Shown here one piece after another: positions 24,757 through 34,854 of a stretch of DNA of 64,000 nt. This DNA is from Rhizobium indicum (GTDB lineage Bacteria > Pseudomonadota > Alphaproteobacteria > Rhizobiales > Rhizobiaceae). The DNA lies in assembly GCF_005862305.2 (NCBI RefSeq), contig NZ_CP054021.1:4443501-4507500 (forward strand). The letters run 5' to 3'. Position 1 is the stretch's first letter. Every line of letters begins with the position of its first letter. Under the pieces are notes generated by a model. The model did no database searches. It saw only the letters and a program-made list of their open reading frames with translations, and had not been told where the DNA came from. The position numbers and the translations under genes were made by a program.

Positions 24757-26780
24757 AGGCTGCTCAGCGGTTTTTTCAGGATGCTTTCGCGCAGCGACGT
24801 GCCGGGTTCCCGGCGGGAGACGGCGGGCTGGTCCGCCGGCGGTGTCGGCCGGGGAAAGACCGGCTCGTCGCGACGCATCTCGCGGCGGAGCGCGTCCAGC
24901 CGGGGATCGATCGCGGGTGACGTGGCCGGGTCCAGCCGCGGCGTCTGCGGCAGCAGTTCGCGGCGGTAGGATTCAAGCGGTACGGAGGCGGGCGGCGCGG
25001 CGGAAGAGGCGGGCTGGGCGTAGGGCTTGGAGTCGAGATCCTCGTCGGCTGCATCAGCCTCGTCGAAACCTGCCACGGACGCGGCATAGTTCTGCTGGAA
25101 ATTCGAAATGTCGGGTCCAACGGTCACCGCCCGCATGCGGGTGACGATCTTGCGCAGATCGACCGTATCTGGATCTTCCTCGCTTTGCTTGCTGTTGGCG
25201 CTGCTCGCCTTCGGCAGGAGGTTTTCGTCGACGCGGGAAAAACGCATACGCATCGGCACGCTGATCGCCTCGCCAAAGGCGATCGCCTCGCCGTTGCCGA
25301 TCGAGGAGATGAAGCTCGTGGTCGAGATCGACGAGTTCGGGATGGCCGAGCGGATGATTTCCTGGTCGCGGTCGTTGGCGAGGCGCATGGCAAAGAGCGT
25401 CGAACACTGCGACAGGATCGTCTGGTCGAGCTCGCCCGGTCGCTGCGTGATGATGCCGAGCGAAACGCCGTATTTGCGGCCTTCCTTGGCGATGCGGGCG
25501 ATTGCCTGGCGCGTCGGCACGAAGCCGAGGCTCGGATCGGAGGGGATATAGCGGTGAGCTTCCTCGCAGACGACGAGCATGTGGATGGCGCCGTCGCTCC
25601 ACAACGCCACCTCGAAGGCCATGCGGCAGAGCACCGAGGCGACCGAATTGACGACCTCGGAAGGAATGCCGGCAAGCTGGAAGGTGCAGATCGGCCGGTT
25701 CTCGCCAGGGATTCGAAAGATCTGCGCGATGGTTTCGGTGATCGTGTCGCTGATCGTGTTGTTGGAGAACATGAAGTGATAGCGCGGATCGTTGATCGCA
25801 GCGATGAGGCGCATCTTCAGCGACCGCAGGAAGGGCTTTTCCGAGCGGCCCTCCAGGCGGCCGATGCGCTCGTCGATCAGCGCCAGCAGATCGGCCATGC
25901 GGTAGGGAACCGGCGTATCGGCGGTGATCGAACTTTTTTCCGTCGTCCGGCGCACCAGCGAGTTGTCGCTGCCGCGGAAGGCGCGCTTGGCTTCCGGCAG
26001 GATATCGCGCAGCATGTCGAGCTCCTCGGGCACCGGCGGGCGGCCGCGAAAGACGACTTCGGCGAACTCCTCCAACCGCATCAGCCAGAAGGGCAGGTCA
26101 AGCGTATCGGTATCGATGGTGACGGCGTGCTGAGGAAATGCGGCGGCGAATTCGTTATGCGGATCGAGGATCAGGACACGCAGCTTCGGGTCCGCCGCGA
26201 TCGCCTTGTGCAGGAGCAGCGACACGGCCGTCGACTTGCCGACGCCGGTCGAGCCGACGACGGCGAAATGCTTGGAGAGCATCGAGGGGATATGGATCGC
26301 CGCATCGATGCTTTCGTCCTGCGTCAGCTTACCGATGACGGCGGTCGTGCCCTCGCCGGCATCGTAGATGCGCATCAGGTCTGCGGATCGGATGCGGTGC
26401 GCGATGGCGCCGAGATAGGGATAACGCGAGATGCCGGTCGAGAATTCCTCTCGCCCGTCCTCGTCGACACGGACCTCGCCGAGCAGCTCGGTCTCGATCT
26501 TGAAAATATTGTCTTCGCCTTCGCCCCAGGCATGGCTGCCGGTGTTCATCTGATAGACGAGCGCGACGACGCGGTTGCGGCCGACGCTGATCGAAATCAG
26601 CCGTCCCACGGACCAGAGTTCGGTAAGATCGGTGCCGCCCTGTTCGGCGACGGCGGCGATCGTCGCCCGGGAGCCGCTGCATGCAACGACGCGGCCGAGA
26701 AAGCGATTTCCCGGCGCATGGCCATCGCGGCGATCATGCTCGCCTGCCTTGCCAGACGTGCGCAAGTCGTTGTTGAGCAA
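24741..26780 (-). CDS. HerA/FtsK-superfamily ATPase (DUF87)
   Basis: 679 residues. An N-terminal HAS-barrel-like domain (about 20-110) precedes the ATPase core with Walker A VVGSTGVGKSTAVSLLLH near residue 196, Walker B MLVVCEEAHRYIPSD and the arginine/Q motif ITQRPGELDQTILSQCST, where an arginine finger is expected. The last 130 residues are Pro/Ser/Ala-rich and disordered-looking. HerA proteins are hexameric DNA translocases; in archaea they work with NurA, but no NurA partner is next to this gene. The start is TTG 26,780. This stand-alone form is usual in rhizobia. Confidence 0.85.
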   Translation of the reverse strand: MLNNDLRTSGKAGEHDRRDGHAPGNRFLGRVVACSGSRATIAAVAEQGGTDLTELWSVGRLISISVGRNRVVALVYQMNTGSHAWGEGEDNIFKIETELLGEVRVDEDGREEFSTGISRYPYLGAIAHRIRSADLMRIYDAGEGTTAVIGKLTQDESIDAAIHIPSMLSKHFAVVGSTGVGKSTAVSLLLHKAIAADPKLRVLILDPHNEFAAAFPQHAVTIDTDTLDLPFWLMRLEEFAEVVFRGRPPVPEELDMLRDILPEAKRAFRGSDNSLVRRTTEKSSITADTPVPYRMADLLALIDERIGRLEGRSEKPFLRSLKMRLIAAINDPRYHFMFSNNTISDTITETIAQIFRIPGENRPICTFQLAGIPSEVVNSVASVLCRMAFEVALWSDGAIHMLVVCEEAHRYIPSDPSLGFVPTRQAIARIAKEGRKYGVSLGIITQRPGELDQTILSQCSTLFAMRLANDRDQEIIRSAIPNSSISTTSFISSIGNGEAIAFGEAISVPMRMRFSRVDENLLPKASSANSKQSEEDPDTVDLRKIVTRMRAVTVGPDISNFQQNYAASVAGFDEADAADEDLDSKPYAQPASSAAPPASVPLESYRRELLPQTPRLDPATSPAIDPRLDALRREMRRDEPVFPRPTPPADQPAVSRREPGTSLRESILKKPLSSLYNKD

Positions 26781-26892
26781 AGGGCTACTCCATGCGGTAG
26801 CGTAGAAGAATAAAGTCGATCCTTTAACAAATCCTTCATCCTATCGATTTTCGGGGATGCAGGCGTGGGGCAGTTTTTTATTGCGGCATGCG

Positions 26893-26921
26893 TTGACGCT
26901 GCGAAATTTTCTGTCTATCAC
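26893..26921 (+). promoter_or_regulatory. promoter of the ilvIH leader
   Basis: TTGACG (26893-26898) and TATCAC (26916-26921) are separated by 17 bases. A start seven bases later (about 26,928) would put the leader-peptide ATG at +2 or +3, so the leader would be read from a leaderless or near-leaderless message. Confidence 0.6.
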
Positions 26922-26929
26922 TTCCGACC

Positions 26930-26986
26930 ATGAAAATCGCAACGGCTCTTATCGTGGTGGGAAAGCGCATGGGCAGGATGGTGTAA
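26930..26986 (+). CDS. ilvIH leader peptide
   Basis: An 18-residue peptide, MKIATALIVVGKRMGRMV. It is rich in branched-chain residues and alanine (Ile, Ala, Thr, Ala, Leu, Ile, Val, Val in succession), so ribosome stalling would report Ile/Val/Leu-tRNA supply. There is no ribosome binding site within the predicted transcript. It is followed by mutually exclusive hairpins and a terminator before ilvI. Confidence 0.8.
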   Translation: MKIATALIVVGKRMGRMV

Positions 26987-27043
26987 CCATCCGGCAATAG
27001 CCACCCATGCGCTAGATGACAGGCTCCTCAGGGGCCTTTTTTT
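26964..27043 (+). promoter_or_regulatory. ilvIH transcription attenuator
   Basis: AGCGCATGGG (26964-26973), which lies in the leader-peptide codons, pairs perfectly with CCCATGCGCT (27004-27013). Within it, GGATGG and CCATCC form a nested hairpin around the stop codon. Downstream, GGCTCC TCA GGGGCC (27022-27036) with seven T (27037-27043) is the terminator. Stalling in the leader codons would disturb the first hairpin and change terminator formation. The layout is classical amino-acid attenuation; the exact antiterminator pairing was not modelled. Confidence 0.8.
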
Positions 27044-27103
27044 ATGCCCGAAATCAGGGCTTCCGGCCACAAACGCAATCCCAGCATCAAACGGAACAGA
27101 CAG

Positions 27104-28894
<1,791 letters not shown>

Positions 28895-28907
28895 CATTTT
28901 TAATTTA

Positions 28908-28953
28908 CGCATAATCCTTTCCGAAAATCGCTTTCGATTTTCAGGGTTATGCG
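28908..28953. repeat. palindromic rhizobial repeat between ilvI and ilvH
   Basis: Nested inverted repeat: CGCATAA/TTATGCG outside, GAAAATCG/CGATTTTC inside. It is related in sequence to the hairpin at 40,422-40,464. It lies inside the ilvIH transcript and could affect RNA stability. Confidence 0.7.
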
Positions 28954-28977
28954 GCAGGGAAGAGGAAACTCAAGACC

Positions 28978-29550
28978 ATGAACGCACACCTACAGCCCAC
29001 GGGCTCCGCTTACTTCATCTCGCCGGAAACGGCGGCGGTCGAAAGCCACACGCTTTCGGTTCTCGTCGACAACGAACCGGGGGTTCTTGCCCGGGTCATC
29101 GGCCTGTTTTCCGGCCGCGGATACAATATCGAGAGCCTGACGGTCTCCGAGACCGAGCATCAGGCGCATCTTTCCCGCATCACCGTCGTCACACGCGGCA
29201 CGCCGCAGGTGCTGGAGCAGATCAAGGCGCAGCTGGAACGCATCGTGCCGGTGCATCGCGTCGTCGACCTGACGGTGCGCGCCCGCGAACTCGGCCAGGA
29301 CCGGCCGATCGAGCGCGAAGTGGCGCTGGTCAAGGTGATCGGCGAGGGTGACATGCGCGCCGAGACCCTGCGCCTTGCCGATGCCTTCCATGCCAAAGTG
29401 GTGGACGCGACGGTCGGCCACTTCATTCTGGAGATCACCGGCAAATCGTCGAAGATCGATCAGTTCGTGGCGATCATGAAGCCGCTTGGCCTCATCGAGG
29501 TTTGCCGTACCGGCATTGCGGCGATGAACCGCGGCGTGCAGGGCATGTAA
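28978..29550 (+). CDS. ilvH: acetolactate synthase small (regulatory) subunit
   Basis: 190 residues. An N-terminal ACT domain (about 22-95; HTLSVLVDNEPGVLARVIGL, then FSGRGYNIESLTVS) binds valine for feedback inhibition. The C-terminal ACT-like domain follows with VEVALVKVIGEG-type sequence. It activates the large subunit. It lies 83 bases after ilvI, with a palindromic repeat between them. The stop codon falls within the first unit of a tandem repeat. Confidence 0.94.
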   Translation: MNAHLQPTGSAYFISPETAAVESHTLSVLVDNEPGVLARVIGLFSGRGYNIESLTVSETEHQAHLSRITVVTRGTPQVLEQIKAQLERIVPVHRVVDLTVRARELGQDRPIEREVALVKVIGEGDMRAETLRLADAFHAKVVDATVGHFILEITGKSSKIDQFVAIMKPLGLIEVCRTGIAAMNRGVQGM

Positions 29551-29612
29551 ATATTACACAGCCCGGGCATGTAAGATTACAGCCCGGGCATGTAGAAATA
29601 CAGCCTGGGCAT
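29541..29612 (+). repeat. tandem repeat containing the ilvH stop codon
   Basis: Three units of 24, 21 and 21 bases (GGGCATGTAARATTACAGCCC type) followed by a partial fourth GGGCAT. The first unit includes the last codons and stop of ilvH. Each unit can form a weak hairpin GGGC...GCCC. Confidence 0.8.
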
Positions 29613-29638
29613 CCAAACCCGATGCTGCAATAGATGGG

Positions 29639-29677
29639 AAAGCCGCTGAAGGTCAAAGCATCTCTAGCGGCTTTTTC
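29639..29677 (+). terminator. terminator of ilvIH, overlapping the convergent gene's end
   Basis: AAAGCCGCT (29639-29647) pairs with AGCGGCTTT (29666-29674), followed by a T-rich stretch. It extends across the 3' end of the aldo/keto reductase gene, so it may act on both transcripts. Confidence 0.65.
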
Positions 29678-30501
29678 TTTGTGGGCGGCGGGAAGGCGGC
29701 GTCCAAGGCATCCCAGTCGTCGTCGGTGATATCGAGCGAGACGCAGTCGCGGTTTTCCGCGGCGCGTTCGGCATTCGAGGTCTTCGGAATGACGATGACG
29801 CCGTCGCGTTCGAGCAGGAAGGCGAGCGCCAGCTGGGCCGGTGTCGCCTGATAGGCCTTGGCGATGCGGATCAGTTCGGGATGGTGCAGGATGCTTCCCT
29901 GTTCGATCGGCGAATAGGCCATGACGGGAATGCCGCGGCTCTGGCACCAGGGCAGCAGATCGAACTCGATGCCGCGGCGGGAAAGGTTATAGAGCACCTG
30001 GTTGGCGGCGACATTGGCGCCGTCGGGCACGCCGAGCAGCTCCTCCATGTCGTCGGTGTCGAAGTTGGAGACGCCCCAGGCGCCGATCTTGCCGGATGCC
30101 TTCAGCATTTCGAAGGCGGCGACGGTCTCTGTGAGCGGATGGTCTCCGCGCCAGTGCAGCAGATAAAGATCGATGCGATCGGTGCCCAGCCGTTCTAGAC
30201 TGCGCTCGCAGGCCTCGATCGTGCCTTTCAGGCTGGCATTCCAGGGATAGACCTTGCTGACGATGAAGACCTCGTCGCGCCGGCCCCTGATCGCCTGGCC
30301 GACGATCTCTTCGGCGCCACCGTCGCCATACATTTCGGCGGTGTCGATCAGCGTCATGCCGAGATCGATGCCGGCCTTGAGGCTTTCGATCTCGGCCTTG
30401 GCATGGCCGGCATCCTCGCCCATGGCCCAGGTGCCCTGGCCGAGCGCTGGCACCTCAGTGCCGTTTGGGAATGTGATCGATGGAATCGGGTCGTCCTGCA
30501 T
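29653..30501 (-). CDS. aldo/keto reductase
   Basis: 282 residues. A (beta/alpha)8 NADPH-dependent reductase with the catalytic tetrad visible: Asp and Tyr in [14 protein letters not shown], Lys in VSKVYPWN, His in [10 protein letters not shown]. The cofactor loop is in [13 protein letters not shown]. The substrate is unknown; relatives reduce methylglyoxal and other aldehydes. The ATG at 30,501 has GAAGGGA upstream; 16 extra in-frame codons before it look like leader. It is divergent from the LysE gene. Confidence 0.9.
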   Translation of the reverse strand: MQDDPIPSITFPNGTEVPALGQGTWAMGEDAGHAKAEIESLKAGIDLGMTLIDTAEMYGDGGAEEIVGQAIRGRRDEVFIVSKVYPWNASLKGTIEACERSLERLGTDRIDLYLLHWRGDHPLTETVAAFEMLKASGKIGAWGVSNFDTDDMEELLGVPDGANVAANQVLYNLSRRGIEFDLLPWCQSRGIPVMAYSPIEQGSILHHPELIRIAKAYQATPAQLALAFLLERDGVIVIPKTSNAERAAENRDCVSLDITDDDWDALDAAFPPPTKKKPLEML

Positions 30502-30651
30502 GGTTTCTGTCCCTTCGACAGGAGATTGGGCCGGGTCGCCATCTTTCAAGTAATCCTGTCACCATGACAATGATGTAATGGCAGCGGCTGTTTAGGACAG
30601 TTATGCTGACCTAAATAACAGGCCGCAGAAAAGCTGGCTTCGGGAGGTCGC

Positions 30652-31245
30652 ATGCCGCTGGATACATTTCTCGCCCTCGTTCTCTTTGCCTTCACGACCT
30701 CGATCACGCCGGGACCGAACAATATGATGCTTTTCGCATCGGGGGTGAATTTTGGTTTCCGCAGGACGATCCCGCATATGTTCGGCATCGGCGCCGGCTT
30801 TTTCTCGTTGCTGATCGGCGTTGGCCTTGGGCTCGGCGCGCTGCTGCACACCGTGCCCATGGTCTATATGGTGCTGAAGTTTGCGGGCGGCGCCTATCTC
30901 GTCTGGATCGCCTGGAAGATAGCCTCTTCGCGCTCGCTCAGCGAGGGCCGCAGCGCCGTCGAGCCGATGTCCTTCGTCGCGGCGGCGGCCTTCCAGTGGG
31001 TCAACCCGAAAGCCTGGGTGATGGCGGTCACGGCGATGGCGACCTATACCAATCCGCAACTCTACCTAGTCAGCGTGCTGATCGTCGGTCTCGCTTTTGC
31101 GGCAGTCAATGTGCCTAGCGTTTCGACATGGGCCGGCTTCGGCTCGGCGTTGAGAGAATGGCTTTCCGATCCGGTGCGGCTGAAATGGTTCAATATCAGC
31201 ATGGCGGTACTCTTGGTGCTAAGCCTCTGGCCGATGCTAAAATAG
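30652..31245 (+). CDS. LysE/RhtB-family exporter
   Basis: 197 residues with about six membrane segments and the family signature TTSITPGPNNMMLFASG. FQWVNPKAWVMA is the second conserved loop. It is predicted to export an amino acid, distinct in sequence from the LysE protein at 23,194. Its 3' end overlaps the convergent DUF2269 gene by nine bases. Confidence 0.88.
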   Translation: MPLDTFLALVLFAFTTSITPGPNNMMLFASGVNFGFRRTIPHMFGIGAGFFSLLIGVGLGLGALLHTVPMVYMVLKFAGGAYLVWIAWKIASSRSLSEGRSAVEPMSFVAAAAFQWVNPKAWVMAVTAMATYTNPQLYLVSVLIVGLAFAAVNVPSVSTWAGFGSALREWLSDPVRLKWFNISMAVLLVLSLWPMLK

Positions 31246-31713
31246 AGTGATTGCCGGCTTAATAAGCATCAGCCAGAGAATGCCGATGACGGCGAAGAAG
31301 GCCGGAAAACCGCAGGCGAACCAGATGCGGTAAAGGCTGAAATAGGCCGGCGGCAGGGCTTTTCCCGCCGCTGCTGCTGCGCGGGCAAGATCGCGCAAGC
31401 GGATCTGGATCCAGACGACCGGCAGCCAGAACAGGCCGGTCACGACATAAAGCAGCAGCGACAGCGCAATCCATCCCTCCGACAGCTCCCAGCCGATCGA
31501 CCGGGCCAGCAGATAGCCGGTCACCGGCTGGACAATGGCTGCGGTGGCGGTGAAGAGGGTGTCGGCGATGACAACCGTGCTGGCGACATGGGCGATCAGA
31601 CGGGGATCGCGTGTCCGGTGCGCCATCACCATGAAGAAGGCGATGCCGGCGCCGGTGCCGAAGAGCACGGTCGCGCCGATGACATGGGCAAGCAGCAGCC
31701 ATTCCTCAAGCAT
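31237..31713 (-). CDS. DUF2269 integral membrane protein
   Basis: 158 residues with four hydrophobic segments and the family start LLLAHVIGATVLFGTGAG, where the conserved His lies in the first helix; QPVTGYLLA is the second conserved block. Function is unknown. Its ATG overlaps the stop of the upstream NmrA-DoxX gene (ATGA), so the two are co-translated and probably act together in the membrane. Confidence 0.82.
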   Translation of the reverse strand: MLEEWLLLAHVIGATVLFGTGAGIAFFMVMAHRTRDPRLIAHVASTVVIADTLFTATAAIVQPVTGYLLARSIGWELSEGWIALSLLLYVVTGLFWLPVVWIQIRLRDLARAAAAAGKALPPAYFSLYRIWFACGFPAFFAVIGILWLMLIKPAITLF

Positions 31714-32987
31714 CAGCGTTCATCCAGCGTGGCAAGTGCGGTGAGCGTCAGCAGGATCGATGGCAGCACCTTGACGAGGGGACCGAGCGGATCGAGCCAG
31801 AGTGCGGGTTCGAGCAGGCTGGCGCCGGCAAGATAGGCGAACGACACGGCCAGCATGCCGAGAAGGGCGCGTTTCGCCAGCGGGCGAAGGAGGACGGCGG
31901 CGCCGAGAACGATATCGATCAGGCAGGTTGCAAGCGTCAACGCCGTTGCTGCGGCCTCAGGCATGAACGGCAGGAAGTGAGCGGAGGTCTTCTCCGGTGT
32001 CAGCAGCGGGATCAGACCGGAGAGCAGCCAGAAAACGGATAGGCCTGATATGACGAGCGGCTTCAGAAGATAGAGCCTGGCAAACCAGAGATCCTGTACG
32101 CCGGAGGGATTGGCCGAGAGTGTCGCTGCCGCGGGTGTCGTGGGAAGGCTGCTCCCTGTTTTCGAGCTCCGCACGCCTTCGGACATGACTGTCATCGCCG
32201 TCGAGCGCAGCGGCGAACGCCAACCGAGCAGTCCTGATAGATCGGCCAGCCACGTCACCGGGCTGGCAAGCCAGCGGGGGAGAGCGAACACGCGAGCGGG
32301 CGGCAGGCCGAGCCACTGGCGGTGAAGGCGGACGAGATCGGCGAGCGGCAGAACTTCGTCGGCGGCAAGATCGATATCGCCGGAGATGCCGCCGGAGACT
32401 GCCCGCGACACGGCTTCCGCCACATCGTCCACCGAAAGCATTTCGACCGGACTTTCGGCATGGACCAGCGGCAGCACCAGGGGAAAGGCGGCAAGCGACC
32501 GCAGCAGCGCTGAGCCGCCATGGGCATTGCGGCCGAGAACGAGGGCAGGGCGCAGAATGAGATAAGCCAGACCGCTTGCAGCCAGCGCCTCGTCGGCCCG
32601 CCGCTTGGTGGCGAGGAAGGGAAGATCGCTAGCCGCTCCCGCTGTCCTTGCCGATATCTGCACGATCAGCGGGCGTGACGAGCGTTTGGCTGCGGAATAG
32701 AGCGCCAACATCGCCTCAGCCTGGGTGGCCGACAAATCGTCCGACAGGCCGTCCTGCAGGGCGCCGGCGCAATTGACGACGACATGCTGATCCTTGAGGA
32801 TATCATCCCAATCCGCTGGTTTCGTCATGCGTGAGATATCTGCGCGCCGCCAGTCGATCGCCGGCTGTTTCAAACGGGCACGTACGGGATTGCGGCCGAG
32901 CCCGGTCACGACGTGGCCTTCGGCAACGAGCCGGGCCGCGACGACGGAGCCTATGAAGCCGGTTGCGCCGAGAATCAGGATGTTCAT
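31713..32987 (-). CDS. NAD(P)-binding SDR/NmrA-like domain fused to a DoxX-like membrane domain
   Basis: 424 residues. Residues 1-290 form an atypical short-chain dehydrogenase with the Rossmann motif ILGATGFIGSVVAARLV. Residues 300-424 carry four membrane helices like DoxX. The combination is a known domain architecture in alphaproteobacteria, presumed to be a membrane-attached redox or epimerase-like enzyme. It heads a two-gene unit with DUF2269. The ATG follows a short spacer near 32,987, about 100 bases from the divergent nitrile hydratase operon. Confidence 0.85.
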   Translation of the reverse strand: MNILILGATGFIGSVVAARLVAEGHVVTGLGRNPVRARLKQPAIDWRRADISRMTKPADWDDILKDQHVVVNCAGALQDGLSDDLSATQAEAMLALYSAAKRSSRPLIVQISARTAGAASDLPFLATKRRADEALAASGLAYLILRPALVLGRNAHGGSALLRSLAAFPLVLPLVHAESPVEMLSVDDVAEAVSRAVSGGISGDIDLAADEVLPLADLVRLHRQWLGLPPARVFALPRWLASPVTWLADLSGLLGWRSPLRSTAMTVMSEGVRSSKTGSSLPTTPAAATLSANPSGVQDLWFARLYLLKPLVISGLSVFWLLSGLIPLLTPEKTSAHFLPFMPEAAATALTLATCLIDIVLGAAVLLRPLAKRALLGMLAVSFAYLAGASLLEPALWLDPLGPLVKVLPSILLTLTALATLDER

Positions 32988-33084
32988 GACAGGAGATTAG
33001 CGGAAAAGCGCATGAGACATAGAAGGGCTTGGCGGGCCTTCGGCATATGATAGAAATAGCGGGCAGTTTCGGGAGGGCTTCGCC

Positions 33085-33732
33085 TTGCGCGACCATGACG
33101 ACGAGCACGACCACAGTCATGCCTGTGGGCACGATCACGACAATCACTATTCGGACATGCAGGCGCGCGTGAAGGCGCTGGAAACACTGCTGACGGAGAA
33201 GGGGCTGATCGATCCGGCGGCGATCGATGCGATCGTCGAGACTTACGAGACGAAGGTGGGGCCGAGAAATGGTGCGCATGTCGTCGCCAGGGCCTGGAGC
33301 GATCCGGACTTCACCGACTGGCTGAAGCGCGATGCTACGGCGGCGATATCAAGCCTCGGTTACACCGGCCGGCAGGGCGAGCATATGCGCGCCGTCTTCA
33401 ACACGGCAGAGACCCATAATCTCGTCGTCTGCACGCTCTGCTCCTGTTATCCCTGGTCGGTGCTCGGCCTGCCGCCGGTCTGGTACAAGGCGCCGGCCTA
33501 TCGCTCGCGCGCCGTCATCGATCCGCGCGGCGTGCTGGCCGAGTTCGGGCTGACGCTGCCGGAGGATAAGAAGATCCGCGTCTGGGATTCGACGGCGGAA
33601 CTGCGTTATCTCGTCATTCCCGAGCGGCCCGAAGGGACAGAGGGAATGGACGAACAGACGCTCGCCGGCCTCGTCAGCCGCGATGCGATGATTGGCACGG
33701 CCGTTGCCCGCAAGCCGGAGAGCGCCACATGA
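33085..33732 (+). CDS. nthA: nitrile hydratase alpha subunit (cobalt type)
   Basis: 215 residues. The metal-binding claw [10 protein letters not shown] (Cys116, Cys119, Ser120, Cys121) has Thr after the first Cys and Tyr after the last, the pattern of cobalt enzymes rather than iron ones. The first 22 residues are rich in His and Asp ([16 protein letters not shown]), possibly for metal delivery. It hydrates nitriles to amides. The start is TTG with GGAGGG upstream. The beta gene overlaps by four bases. Confidence 0.93.
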   Translation: MRDHDDEHDHSHACGHDHDNHYSDMQARVKALETLLTEKGLIDPAAIDAIVETYETKVGPRNGAHVVARAWSDPDFTDWLKRDATAAISSLGYTGRQGEHMRAVFNTAETHNLVVCTLCSCYPWSVLGLPPVWYKAPAYRSRAVIDPRGVLAEFGLTLPEDKKIRVWDSTAELRYLVIPERPEGTEGMDEQTLAGLVSRDAMIGTAVARKPESAT

Positions 33733-34388
33733 ACGGACCGCACGATCTCGGCGGGCAGATGGGCTTCGGTCCTGTCGCGCCGGAAAAGGACGAGCCCTAT
33801 TTCCATGCCGAATGGGAAAAGCGGGCGCTCGGCATCACGCTTTCCTGCGGCGCTTTCGGCGCATGGAACATCGATGAAAGCCGGCATGCGCGCGAGAATA
33901 TTCCGCCGGCCGATTACCTCGCCGCGAGTTATTACGAGATCTGGATCCGCGGCATCGACAAGCTGCTCGAACGGCACGGCTTTGCGACGCGCGCGGAATT
34001 GCTGTCCGGCCATGCGCAGCAGGCGGGAGCGGTTCCAAAACGGGTGCTGAAAGCGGAGATGGTGCCCGGCGTTCTGGCGAAAGGCGGCCCTTGCGATCGT
34101 CCTGCTAAGACCGCGCCGCTCTTTGCGGTCGGGGAGACGGTGAAGACGAAGAATTTCAATCCGGTCACACATACGCGCCTGCCGCGTTATGCCCGCGCCA
34201 GGACCGGAATGGTCGAGGCAGTGCAGGGTGCCTTCGTCTTTCCCGACGACAATGCGCATGGCAGGGGCGAAAATCCGCAATGGCTCTATACCATCGTCTT
34301 TGACGGCGAGGAGATATGGGGCGAGGGCGCCGATCCCACGCTGACCGTGTCGATCGATGCCTGGGAGAGCTATCTTGAGCCGGCATGA
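33729..34388 (+). CDS. nthB: nitrile hydratase beta subunit
   Basis: 219 residues with the conserved N-terminus [16 protein letters not shown] and, in the middle, [17 protein letters not shown]. The C-terminal SH3-like half has [20 protein letters not shown]. It forms the heterodimer with the alpha subunit and supplies arginines that hydrogen-bond the oxidised cysteines. The start overlaps nthA (ATGA), and the end overlaps the activator gene. Confidence 0.93.
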   Translation: MNGPHDLGGQMGFGPVAPEKDEPYFHAEWEKRALGITLSCGAFGAWNIDESRHARENIPPADYLAASYYEIWIRGIDKLLERHGFATRAELLSGHAQQAGAVPKRVLKAEMVPGVLAKGGPCDRPAKTAPLFAVGETVKTKNFNPVTHTRLPRYARARTGMVEAVQGAFVFPDDNAHGRGENPQWLYTIVFDGEEIWGEGADPTLTVSIDAWESYLEPA

Positions 34389-34743
34389 GATATCGCCGCT
34401 GACGCAATCGTCCGGGCTGCCGAGGTCGCCGGAGGGCGAGCCGGTTTTTCCCGAGCCATGGGCGGCTGAGGCTTTTGCCATGACCGTGCACCTGCACACA
34501 CAAGGCCTGTTCAGCTGGAGCGAATGGGCTGAAACGCTTTCCGCACAATTGCACAAGCCTGGCCGGGCCGAAGATGGCAGCGACTATTTTGACTGCTGGG
34601 TGGCGGCACTCTCCGACCTCATCGTCGACAACGGCATCGCCGACGCGGAAACGATCCTGGCACTGCAGCAGAGCTGGCAGCGGGCGGCGGAGGCGACGCC
34701 GCATGGACGGCCGATCGAGCTCGGCAACGATCCCTCACGCTGA
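34375..34743 (+). CDS. nitrile hydratase activator / metallochaperone
   Basis: 122 residues resembling the small activator (P14K type) of cobalt nitrile hydratases, which is itself like the N-terminal half of the beta subunit: PVFPEPWAAEAFAMTVHLHT, LFSWSEWAETLS, and a C-terminal DYFDCWVAALSDL. It delivers cobalt through subunit swapping with alpha. The TTG at 34,375 has GGAGAG at good spacing; an in-frame ATG at 34,357 is an alternative. It overlaps nthB by 14 bases. Confidence 0.88.
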   Translation: MSRHEISPLTQSSGLPRSPEGEPVFPEPWAAEAFAMTVHLHTQGLFSWSEWAETLSAQLHKPGRAEDGSDYFDCWVAALSDLIVDNGIADAETILALQQSWQRAAEATPHGRPIELGNDPSR

Positions 34744-34782
34744 TCCTTAGATCGGTTCAGCTGTTCACGGAAGCGCAGAACC

Positions 34783-34854
34783 GCTCTAACTTTTTGTTTT
34801 TTGACGTAATTCCGGACGGAAAACCGCTTTGCACTTTTCCTGGAATTGCTCTAG
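34783..34854. repeat. rhizobial intergenic repeat after the nitrile hydratase operon
   Basis: GCTCTAACTTTTTGTTTT to GGAATTGCTCTAG with the inner inverted repeat AATTCC (34808-34813)/GGAATT (34842-34847). This is a well-known dispersed sequence type in Rhizobium chromosomes. Its right end supplies the stop codon of the anti-sigma gene. Confidence 0.75.

Noticed and set aside
25185..26813. 542-codon plus-strand frame
   Set aside because: Opposite the HerA-like ATPase gene; His/Asp/Arg-rich composition is that of a reverse-strand shadow in GC-rich DNA.
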